A stretch of DNA of 5,555 nucleotides from JBLHKE01 sp047619485 (lineage in GTDB: Bacteria; Verrucomicrobiota; Verrucomicrobiia; Verrucomicrobiales; DEV007), in NCBI GenBank assembly GCA_047619485.1, contig JBLHKE010000541.1, positions 1 to 5,555 on the forward strand, written 5' to 3'. A program made the translations under genes and the position numbers. The notes beneath the pieces are model-generated. The model saw only the letters and a program-made list of their open reading frames with translations, made no database searches and was not told the DNA's origin. Positions 1 through 5,555 of this stretch are shown in pieces. Position 1 is the stretch's first letter. Each line of letters starts with the position of its first letter.

Positions 1-1
1 C

Positions 2-1033
2 GCAGTGCCCGCGACCGCTCTCAAGGTCGGTCAAACCTACCGCGCACGCGTGCGCCACAAGGACAGCACGAATCGCTGGAGCCACTGGTCATCACCACTC
101 GAATTCACCACGAATTTGCCAACGGTTCTCGGCGATCTGCAGAGCAACCTGATGATCACCGAGATGATGTACCACCCGGGTAGCCCGACCGCCGCCGAGC
201 TGAATGCCGGTTTTGTAGGGTCTGACTTCGAATACCTCGAATTGCAGAACATCAGCGCGTCACTCACGCTCGAACTCAACGATGTGCGCTTCACCAAGGG
301 CATCGACTTCGATTTCAGCGCAGGAACGATCCTCAGCCTAGCACCCGGCGAGTTTGTGCTCGTCGTTCAAAACGTCGCCGCCTTCGAGCTACGCTACGGC
401 ACTGGTTTTCCAGTGGCCGGCGCGTGGGACGCGAGCCAGAGCCTCAGCAATGGCGGCGAACAAGTGAAACTCTCACACGGCTCCGGCACCGCAATTCACG
501 ACTTCGTCTATGATGATTCCGCGCCATGGCCGACCGCTCCTGACGGCAGCGGAACCTCGCTCGTGCTCGATGATCCAGCCTCCGCACCTAACCACGCGCT
601 GCCGGCGAGCTGGCGCGCCAGTATCTCTTCAGCCGGCACTCCCGGCAGCTCCGAGGCTACTGGCCCGTTCCCACAGTGGATGCAGGCGAACGGTCTGAGC
701 GACCCGCTCGATGGCCAGCTCGGGATGCCAAACCTTCTCGCGTTTGCGCTCGGTGCCGACCTGCTCGCGAATCCCGCGGATAGCGCACCGACGTTTACCA
801 TCGTCAACGACGGCGGCAACGAATACGCCGCGATCCAGTTCCGCCGCCGGCTCAGCGCCACCGACCTGGTGTTCCTCGTCGAGGTGAGCACTGACCTAAC
901 GACGTGGACCAGCGAGGCAATCCTGTTCTCGATCTCCAGCATCGAGGACGGAACCGAGACCGTCACCGTCCGTTCAATCCAAACGTTACCTGCCACCCGC
1001 CAGTACATACGCCTCCGAGTTAGTACGAACTAG
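2..1033 (+). CDS. Lamin-tail-domain protein with FN3-like segment, C-terminal fragment (5' end outside window)
   Basis: The frame is open to the left edge and ends at TAG 1031-1033. The GTG at 5-7 is internal to a domain, so this is the last 343 residues of a larger protein. Residues 1-38 are the end of a fibronectin-III-like domain (GQTYRARVRHKDSTNRWSHW, then PLEFTT). Residues about 45-213 match a lamin tail domain: LMITEMMYHP start, EYLELQN core, LAPGEFVLVVQN strand, LSNGGEQVKL, and DGSGTSLVLDDP near the end. Residues 222-257 form a short linker (WMQANGLSDP, NLLAFALGADLLANP) and 264-343 a beta-rich end with VEVSTDLTTW. In planctomycete and verrucomicrobial relatives, this FN3 plus lamin-tail ending often follows a CotH kinase-like domain, but none is visible here. 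The protein is probably secreted; its signal peptide would lie outside the window. The domain calls are firm and the biological role is unknown. Confidence 0.85.
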   Translation, partial: AVPATALKVGQTYRARVRHKDSTNRWSHWSSPLEFTTNLPTVLGDLQSNLMITEMMYHPGSPTAAELNAGFVGSDFEYLELQNISASLTLELNDVRFTKGIDFDFSAGTILSLAPGEFVLVVQNVAAFELRYGTGFPVAGAWDASQSLSNGGEQVKLSHGSGTAIHDFVYDDSAPWPTAPDGSGTSLVLDDPASAPNHALPASWRASISSAGTPGSSEATGPFPQWMQANGLSDPLDGQLGMPNLLAFALGADLLANPADSAPTFTIVNDGGNEYAAIQFRRRLSATDLVFLVEVSTDLTTWTSEAILFSISSIEDGTETVTVRSIQTLPATRQYIRLRVSTN

Positions 1034-1036
1034 CCC

Positions 1037-1058
1037 GAATGGCTCTTAAGAACCATTC
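1037..1058 (+). repeat. Near-perfect palindrome just after the lamin-tail gene
   Basis: Arms GAATGG and CCATTC enclose a centre that is itself palindromic (TCTTAAGA), with a single C/A mismatch pair between arm and centre. It begins 3 bases after the stop codon and lies directly before the terminator hairpin. It could fold in the 3' end of the mRNA as a protective stem, or be a DNA palindrome of unknown use. There is no T-run after it, so it is not itself a terminator. Confidence 0.5.
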
Positions 1059-1061
1059 CTG

Positions 1062-1086
1062 GCAGGCCCTCGCTGGGCTGCTTTTT
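1062..1086 (+). terminator. Rho-independent terminator of the lamin-tail gene
   Basis: The left arm GCAG-G-CCC pairs with the right arm GGG-CTGC (one bulged G at 1066) around the loop TCGCT. The stem is followed at once by TTTTT (1082-1086). It sits 28 bases after the stop codon on the same strand. The GC-rich seven-pair stem plus U-tract is the canonical intrinsic terminator form. It has no U-tract in the other direction, so it should not stop transcription arriving from the opposing gene. Confidence 0.8.
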
Positions 1087-1320
1087 GGAGTGCGCCTTTG
1101 GGGAAAGCGAAAAATAGATGATTAATAGATGCGCAGGATTTTTGGCCAGCACCAAGGCGGATAGGGCGATCATAGCGGGCTATTTGAGCCGAATCCAACA
1201 CAGGTGATGGCGAAAAAGACTAGTAGATATTGATTCGTTGTTTTGCGTTTTCCCCTTACCCAAGTGTCTCCCGGGCACGATCACACAAGATGTTTCGGGG
1301 ACGGTCTCGAATCGCTCAAA
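1087..1320. other. Convergent intergenic spacer with a short direct repeat, no gene seen
   Basis: No credible coding frame is visible between the two convergent genes. The left part is AT-rich compared with the flanking genes and contains AATAGATG twice (1113-1120 and 1124-1131), a period of 11 bases. It also has a small palindrome, ATAGC-GG-GCTAT, at 1172-1183. CCCGGG at 1270-1275 lies between GTGT (1265-1268) and ACAC (1284-1287), but this stem is too short and lacks a T-run, so I do not call a terminator for the minus-strand gene ending at 1321. No RNA gene is recognised. Confidence 0.5.
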
Positions 1321-3768
1321 TTACGGGGTCGCATCTCTCACTTGGTAGAACCTGCGAACGGCTCCAGGCGGATTGCCGGCACTATCGATGAATGAGGTTG
1401 TATCTCCCGCAGAAGCCGGAACGGTATCTTCGACCTCTCGCCATGACGTCATGTCGACCGAGGAAAAAACCGCATATCGACGTCCCGGCCTCGACGTCCA
1501 TGTGAGGCTCACGAACTCGGTTCCGGGGTCACGACTGATAGCTGTAATTTTGAACTCGGCACCCAGCCCGGGCGGCAGTGCGTCCGGCCCCGCTAGGTAG
1601 TTGTTGAGAGCCTGCTCCCGCGTCAACACACCGTCGTGGACTCGCACAGCAGCGAGTGAGGCCGATGCCCCCAACGCTGGCGTCCCATCATCGTTGCCCG
1701 CATGAGCTAGGCGGAAGGGAAACGGCGTGATCCCATCGTCGTCGAGGGCATGGGTGTCGACAAGCCCGGCCCCCAGTTCCTCCTCGTTCTGGAGGATGCC
1801 GTTTGTATACACTCGCGTCGTCGTCCCATCGTAGGTATATACCAAATGTTGCCAAGACGAAGCCGCCGGAGCGGCAGTTACGGACGCAGTATTGTCCGTC
1901 CAGCTAATATCTTGGAGACCGCCGCCCCAGTGAGTAACGGCACCGAAACTCGGGTCGTTGCCGTAGTTCAGCTGCATGGCGGTGCCGTCCGGACCTCCGC
2001 GCTCCGACCATGAGACAAGCACCTCCTCGTTTGGGATGATCTCATTGTAAGCCCAGACTTCGATCGTCCGCGTCGGGTCTGTCCCGGTCACACCAGCTGG
2101 TGCCATCGGCCCGATCATGCCGTCATCTCCGCTGAAACTTACCGCCCGTATCGTAATCTCGCTGCCGGCGACCCGTCCTGGAACCATTTGCGATGGGATT
2201 CCTAGAGGCGCACTAATATCTTCGACGACCGGTAAACTGTCGCCGAGAAAACCAGCGATTTGTGTCAAATGATTCGCCGCATTTTCAAAATCACCTTCCG
2301 CGCCGGTCTCGCCGGTCTGTGGCCACACGGTCAGGTCGCCGACTGCCAAACCGGCGGCGTGCAGATTGACCAACAGCTCTTCTGCCACCGCCACTGGACC
2401 TGAGGCCGGAAACTCGTCGATGTCGTTCGGGTTGGTGCCGGCGGCGATTTCAAAACCATCATCGAAGTTGTCGTGGTCACTATCAGGATCGAACGGGTTC
2501 GTGTTAGTCGATGTGATCTCATCCCCATCGCTCAGCCCGTCGCTGTCACCGTCGGCGACCAGTGGATCAGTGCCACGATCAGTCGCTCCATTGTCGGCAC
2601 CGGTATTGGTCTCGACGCCGTCGTTGAGCCCGTCACCGTCCGTGTCTGGATTCAGCGGATCGGTCGGGGCCGGATCGACGCCGACCACCCGGTTGACCTC
2701 ATCTCCGTCGCTGACGTCGTCGCCATCGCTGTCCGCCTCACAGGGGTCAGTGCCGAGTCCCAATTCTTCTATGTTCGACAGATCATCATTATCGGGATCC
2801 GCATCGGCATCCTTGACGTCCTTATCCAGGCAGGCGTGGAGATCCTCAATACGATCGCTGATCCCGTCCCCGTCGGTATCGACGGCAGGATCGGATCCAG
2901 GACCGTTGTTAAAATTGCTGATCACATCAGCCGGAGCGAGTACGCCATCGTGGATGCGCACCCGGGAGACCACCCCGCTGAAGTTGCCACCGAAACTACC
3001 AGCCCCCACACCGGTAACCGTCGGATCGTGGGGCGCGTTTTGAGCGTTCTGTCCGCCGATGAGAAATGGGAAACCATCGTGAGTATCGATCGAACCGGTT
3101 GCTTCGCTAAATACGAAGGCACCATCGGAATACACGCTGGTAGTGGCGCCATCGTAAGTGTAGACCAAATGATGCCAATCCCCGGTTGTCGGTGTGCCGG
3201 CACCGGCATCGCCCCACGGCATATCCGGGCCACCACCCCAGTGACCGACAGCGCCAAACGCTGCCTGGTTGGTAAATCCGAACGACATGTTGGTGCCATC
3301 TCCGCCACCCCGACGCCCCCACGCGACCATCATCTCTTCGCCGTTGTTTGTGATGTCCGGGTTGTTCGCCCACACCTCGATCGATCTGGTAGCGGCGGCC
3401 GCGGTCAATTCCGCTGGCGTCACAGGCCCCTTGAAAACATTCTGGAATACCGTCTCCCGATTGAGGTGGATCCCCTTCAAGGTGATCGTGTTGGTATCGG
3501 TGATTTCAACGATCTCCGGCTGTGCTTGGCCAGCCTCGTTGACTAAGTCAAAACTCCCTATCACTGACCCGGTGTTTGGCAGAGTGGAAGGCGTTGAGCC
3601 TACCGACAGCCTATCGACATTCACATCGATCAGTACGATCCCGGCATCAACAAGATCCGCATGAGAAGACTCGATGGCCAACGAGACGATGCTCGCGATG
3701 CAGACGACAGACAATGAATTCAGAGTGGCTTTTGGTTTCATATGTTCGGAATTTTCAGGTTGCTCCAT
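1321..3768 (-). CDS. Secreted protein with two LamG-like domains flanking thrombospondin type 3 repeats
   Basis: Complete 815-residue protein, stop TAA at 1321-1323. Residues 10-37 look like a signal peptide: MKPK, a hydrophobic stretch (LSVVCIASIVSLAI), then ESSHA before DLVDAG, with cleavage likely after A37. Residues 38-288 are a LamG-like (concanavalin-A-type) unit with IEVWA, WHHLVYTYDG and VRIHDGVL motifs. Residues 297-451 hold about six thrombospondin type 3 calcium-binding repeats such as DTDGDGISD and DSDGDDVSDGDE. Residues 459-727 are a second LamG-like unit (IEVWA, WQHLVYTYDG, VRVHDGVL). Residues 736-815 form a beta-rich C-terminal module (LTWTSRPGRRYAVFSS, then TSW). The ATG at 3768 has GGAG 10 bases upstream; the in-frame ATG at 3741 gives a more typical signal peptide but lacks a nearby Shine-Dalgarno sequence. 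I infer an extracellular, calcium-stabilised adhesin or glycan-binding protein. No catalytic residues are recognised and the ligand is unknown. Confidence 0.9.
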   Translation of the reverse strand: MEQPENSEHMKPKATLNSLSVVCIASIVSLAIESSHADLVDAGIVLIDVNVDRLSVGSTPSTLPNTGSVIGSFDLVNEAGQAQPEIVEITDTNTITLKGIHLNRETVFQNVFKGPVTPAELTAAAATRSIEVWANNPDITNNGEEMMVAWGRRGGGDGTNMSFGFTNQAAFGAVGHWGGGPDMPWGDAGAGTPTTGDWHHLVYTYDGATTSVYSDGAFVFSEATGSIDTHDGFPFLIGGQNAQNAPHDPTVTGVGAGSFGGNFSGVVSRVRIHDGVLAPADVISNFNNGPGSDPAVDTDGDGISDRIEDLHACLDKDVKDADADPDNDDLSNIEELGLGTDPCEADSDGDDVSDGDEVNRVVGVDPAPTDPLNPDTDGDGLNDGVETNTGADNGATDRGTDPLVADGDSDGLSDGDEITSTNTNPFDPDSDHDNFDDGFEIAAGTNPNDIDEFPASGPVAVAEELLVNLHAAGLAVGDLTVWPQTGETGAEGDFENAANHLTQIAGFLGDSLPVVEDISAPLGIPSQMVPGRVAGSEITIRAVSFSGDDGMIGPMAPAGVTGTDPTRTIEVWAYNEIIPNEEVLVSWSERGGPDGTAMQLNYGNDPSFGAVTHWGGGLQDISWTDNTASVTAAPAASSWQHLVYTYDGTTTRVYTNGILQNEEELGAGLVDTHALDDDGITPFPFRLAHAGNDDGTPALGASASLAAVRVHDGVLTREQALNNYLAGPDALPPGLGAEFKITAISRDPGTEFVSLTWTSRPGRRYAVFSSVDMTSWREVEDTVPASAGDTTSFIDSAGNPPGAVRRFYQVRDATP
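2416..2880 (-). repeat. Thrombospondin type 3 (calcium-binding) repeat region within the LamG protein
   Basis: Residues 297-451 of the LamG protein contain DTDGDGISD (297-305), a variant DADPDNDD (322-329), DSDGDDVSDGDE (346-357), DTDGDGLNDG (375-384), DGDSDGLSDGDE (406-417) and DPDSDHDNFDDG (427-438). Between them run TDP and TNP turn segments. The alternating Asp residues are the known calcium ligands of this repeat family. The repeats join the two LamG-like units and probably form a rigid, calcium-dependent spacer. The biased DNA (many GAT/GAC and GGT/GGC codons) also creates long artefactual open frames on the opposite strand. Confidence 0.85.
3658..3768 (-). other. Predicted signal peptide of the LamG protein
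   Basis: This covers residues 1-37. If translation starts at 3768, a nine-residue acidic leader (MEQPENSEH) precedes M10; from M10 the usual layout follows, with Lys11 and Lys13, a hydrophobic core to about I32, and ESSHA as a Ser-x-Ala type signal peptidase I site. There is no lipobox: the only cysteine (C23) lies within the hydrophobic core. The acidic leader is unusual for an n-region, which favours the internal start at 3741. Confidence 0.65.
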
Positions 3769-3821
3769 CCGTGCGGATCTCCAACCCTTTCATATTAGTC
3801 TGATTCATCACCCACTCGAAA

Positions 3822-3851
3822 ACTATCATTGAAGCGACAAAGGAATGTAAA
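3822..3851 (-). promoter_or_regulatory. Candidate sigma-70-type promoter of the LamG gene
   Basis: On the minus strand, TTTACA (3851-3846, five of six matches to TTGACA) is followed after 18 bases by GATAGT (3827-3822, four of six matches to TATAAT). A start site about 7 bases further on, near 3815, would give a 5' leader of roughly 45-50 bases before the ATG at 3768. The placement in the 125-bp gap between the tandem genes suggests that the LamG gene has its own promoter. The match is by eye only. Confidence 0.45.
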
Positions 3852-3862
3852 ATAGCGACAAA
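3833..3862 (-). repeat. Two 9-bp direct repeats around the -35 box, possible operator
   Basis: TTTGTCGCT on the minus strand (AGCGACAAA on the plus strand) occurs twice, at 3854-3862 and 3833-3841, with starts 21 bases apart or two helical turns. One copy lies 2 bases upstream of the candidate -35 box TTTACA and the other lies in the spacer between -35 and -10. This arrangement is typical of tandem half-sites for a regulator bound on one face of the DNA. I do not recognise the regulator. Confidence 0.4.
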
Positions 3863-3885
3863 AGATCGCGCCGGTGTGGGATCTT
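3860..3885 (-). terminator. Weak terminator-like hairpin after the VCBS/ASPIC gene
   Basis: On the minus strand, AAGATC (3885-3880) and GATCTT (3867-3862) form a perfect 6-bp stem around a 12-base loop and are followed by two more T residues, giving a run of four T. It starts 8 bases after the TAA stop of the upstream gene. The stem is AT-containing, the loop long and the T-run short, so termination may be partial. It overlaps the upstream copy of the 9-bp repeat of the next gene. Confidence 0.4.
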
Positions 3886-3893
3886 AGCCCCGA

Positions 3894-5555
3894 TTACTCG
3901 GACGACCCTTGAGTTAGCCGCACGTGGGTGGCATTCGCTTCGATTGCGTGCTCCGATCGCCGCCCATCTGGCCAACGGACGGATGCGACCCGAGCGCTTT
4001 CTGAACGAGGGAAATAGAGCGTGGTTCCTGACTGCGACAGGTAACCTCCGCTCGCGGCTACCTCGGCGACGAGTCCCTGTGCGTTGCTCCCTCGTGGAGG
4101 ACTAAGCATGACTCGGGCACCGATCGCCGCCTGATTCCCTTTCGCCCCCACTAAGCGCAAAGCGACTGGCGCAGCCTCTGTTCGACTCTCAAACGCGAGC
4201 GGCTCGCCATCATTCACACCAACGACCAAATCCGGTCGCCCATCGCCGCTCAGATCGGTCGTGATGACGCTCATCGCATCTTCCGGAACGACTAGGCCGC
4301 TCTCCTGAGGTGGAACGGCAGCGAAGTTTCCATCGCCATCCCCCACCAGCAGAACACTCAGCCCGTCATTCATCGGGCGAGTCTCGATCTGTGGACCGTA
4401 GAAATTTTGAGCCAAGTAGATGTCGAGTTCGCCATCCCCATCGGCATCGATGACGACCGATCCGAAAGCCGGTGCGATCTGAGCTAGAGGCGGCAGCGCT
4501 CGGAAGCTAAACTTCGCATCGCCGTCGTTGATCAGGATCCCGCTAGCCAAAATGTTCGCCTCGAAGCGCCGGGCGCCCTCGAGTCGCTCTGACGCGTAGA
4601 CATCGTCCAGTTTCGAGCTGGCGAAGTTGTGATAGGTCTTAAACTTCGCCCCGATCGAAGGCATCGCATTTCGCGAACAGCTGAGCCCGCGGTGCGGGTA
4701 GAGTTTCCCGTGTTCGAAACCTGCTTCGATCAAGCGGCTGCGGCCGCTGCCCTCGATATCCCCGTAGTAGAGCAACTCTGGAGCCTCCGGACTCGCCTTG
4801 TACTTTGTGTTGAGTCCAAAGTTCGTCACGACATAATCGATGTCGCCATCGCGGTCGAAATCGCCGCCACTGATCCCCGTCCACCAACCGAGCCGCTCGG
4901 CCAGCCCCGCGTCGGTGGTCGCATCTAGCAGTAATCCCTCGCGGTTCCGATAAAATTTCACCGGCCCCCATTCGGTGCTCACGAGCAGATCGATCCAGCC
5001 GTCATCATCTGCATCAGACCAAAGTGCGCCGGTGACCATCCCTGCGGCTCCCAGTGCGGGCACCTTGTAGGTCACATCGCTGAATCGTCCGCCTCGATTC
5101 TCGAGCAGGCGGCTTTTCGGAGTTACCGGGTACTGTCCAGGCACAACACGCCCGCCGACAAACAGATCGAGGTCGCCATCACGGTCGTAGTCTGCAGCCG
5201 CGACGACGCTGCCACTATCAGCGTTGCCCGGAAGGAGCTCTATGTCCGGTAGCGTATAATTGCCACGCCCGTCATTGAGATAGAGCCGATCTAGGTAGGA
5301 ATCGTGCTTGGGTGGTGCCTCGACGCTGCCGCTGACGACGTAGAGATCGAGGTCGCCATCGCCATCTGAATCAAAAAACAACGCCCCCATATCCTCGGAC
5401 GAACGATGGGCTTCACCCGCGGTGAAGGTGTGCGGTTCGAATCGTCCGCCCCCATCATTGATCATCAGCTGGCCAAGGTATCCCGCACAGCCTCCAAGGT
5501 AGAGGTCGTCGTCTCCATCTCCATCCACATCCCCTGCCGCCAGACCCGGACCATT
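3894..5555 (-). CDS. VCBS/FG-GAP repeat protein with C-terminal ASPIC/UnbV domain (CRTAC1-like), 5' end outside window
   Basis: The frame stays open to the right edge (NGPGLAAGDVDGDG is already mid-repeat), so the GTG at 5528 is not a start and these are the last 553 residues. Counting from the edge, seven calcium-loop motifs of the DxDxDGxxD type lie at 9-17, 62-70, 122-130, 181-189, 232-240, 370-378 and 434-442, most followed by a beta strand such as LDLYVVSG; they are typical of FG-GAP/VCBS beta-propeller blades. Residues 241-369 interrupt the regular spacing and contain SCSRNAMP (292 is Cys) and FKTYHNFASSKLDDVYASE. Residues about 467-535 are an ASPIC/UnbV domain: GNQAAIGARV, GGYLSQSG, SVRWPDG. 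Such proteins are usually about 1,000 residues or more and secreted; a role in surface binding, often near glycan-use genes, is inferred. No enzyme motif is seen. The next gene on the same strand starts 125 bp downstream. Confidence 0.9.
   Translation of the reverse strand, partial: NGPGLAAGDVDGDGDDDLYLGGCAGYLGQLMINDGGGRFEPHTFTAGEAHRSSEDMGALFFDSDGDGDLDLYVVSGSVEAPPKHDSYLDRLYLNDGRGNYTLPDIELLPGNADSGSVVAAADYDRDGDLDLFVGGRVVPGQYPVTPKSRLLENRGGRFSDVTYKVPALGAAGMVTGALWSDADDDGWIDLLVSTEWGPVKFYRNREGLLLDATTDAGLAERLGWWTGISGGDFDRDGDIDYVVTNFGLNTKYKASPEAPELLYYGDIEGSGRSRLIEAGFEHGKLYPHRGLSCSRNAMPSIGAKFKTYHNFASSKLDDVYASERLEGARRFEANILASGILINDGDAKFSFRALPPLAQIAPAFGSVVIDADGDGELDIYLAQNFYGPQIETRPMNDGLSVLLVGDGDGNFAAVPPQESGLVVPEDAMSVITTDLSGDGRPDLVVGVNDGEPLAFESRTEAAPVALRLVGAKGNQAAIGARVMLSPPRGSNAQGLVAEVAASGGYLSQSGTTLYFPRSESARVASVRWPDGRRSEHAIEANATHVRLTQGSSE

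Noticed and set aside
5..7. GTG as the start of the lamin-tail gene
   Set aside because: It falls within or beside an FN3-like domain that would be left incomplete, and the frame continues to the left edge.
508..1008. A 166-codon minus-strand open frame opposite the lamin-tail gene
   Set aside because: No recognisable domain. It is antisense to a clear lamin-tail domain and C-terminal module, and low stop frequency is expected in GC-rich DNA.
1265..1287. Possible terminator of the LamG gene (GTGT/ACAC arms around CCCGGG)
   Set aside because: Only a four-pair stem with a long loop and no T-run on the minus strand.
2470..2900. CRISPR or tandem DNA repeat array
   Set aside because: The repeated look comes from codons for calcium-binding protein repeats; unit lengths and sequences vary and no constant repeat with unique spacers exists.
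2366..3043. A 225-codon Ser/Pro-rich plus-strand open frame
   Set aside because: The Ser-Pro-Ser-Leu repeats are the antisense reading of the calcium-repeat codons. It is an artefact of biased composition in the thrombospondin type 3 region.
2473..3546. A 357-codon plus-strand open frame opposite the LamG gene
   Set aside because: Its product is rich in Ile, Val, Arg and Asp in the pattern expected from reading Asp/Gly repeat codons backwards. It has no domain or signal peptide and lies wholly within a well-supported gene.
5526..5528. GTG as the start of the VCBS/ASPIC gene
   Set aside because: The frame is open for nine further codons to the window edge, and these complete the calcium motif G-D-V-D-G-D-G, so the start must lie outside the window.

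Overview
The window looks like part of a bacterial chromosome from the Planctomycetes-Verrucomicrobia-Chlamydiae group, most likely a free-living, probably aquatic member of the Verrucomicrobiota. This is inferred from protein style only: a lamin-tail protein ending in a degenerate 'W...G...P.LLAFALG.D' linker, LamG-like domains joined by thrombospondin type 3 calcium repeats, and a CRTAC1-like VCBS/ASPIC protein. No ribosomal RNA or other taxonomic marker is present, so the assignment is tentative. All three genes encode predicted secreted or surface proteins built from repeat and beta-sandwich modules. No recognisable catalytic domain is visible in any of them.

Layout. From the left edge to 1033 (+) is the 3' end of a large gene: the end of a fibronectin-III-like domain, a lamin tail domain, a short linker and a C-terminal beta-rich module. 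It is followed by a near-palindromic hairpin and then a convincing rho-independent terminator at 1062-1086. The rest of the 287-bp convergent intergenic gap (about 1087-1320) has no credible ORF; it is locally AT-rich and carries an 11-bp-period direct repeat. From 1321 to 3768 (-) is a complete 815-residue gene: signal peptide, LamG-like unit, about six thrombospondin type 3 repeats, a second LamG-like unit and a C-terminal module. Its upstream region (3769-3893) holds a plausible sigma-70-type promoter with two copies of a 9-bp direct repeat 21 bp apart. From 3894 to the right edge (-) is the 3' part of a VCBS/FG-GAP repeat protein with a C-terminal ASPIC/UnbV domain.

How the genes relate. 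The two minus-strand genes are in tandem, the VCBS/ASPIC gene upstream, with 125 bp between them. That gap contains a weak terminator-like hairpin and an apparent separate promoter, so they may be transcribed independently. The left gene converges on them. The proteins share a theme of calcium-binding DxDxDG motifs and adhesion or carbohydrate-binding folds, and the left and middle proteins end in what looks like the same C-terminal module. The shared role is probably surface attachment or glycan binding, but this is inference from domain types. I do not see an obvious undescribed system; the most interesting items are the repeat-bearing promoter, the shared C-terminal module, the insertion within the VCBS protein and the unexplained intergenic block.
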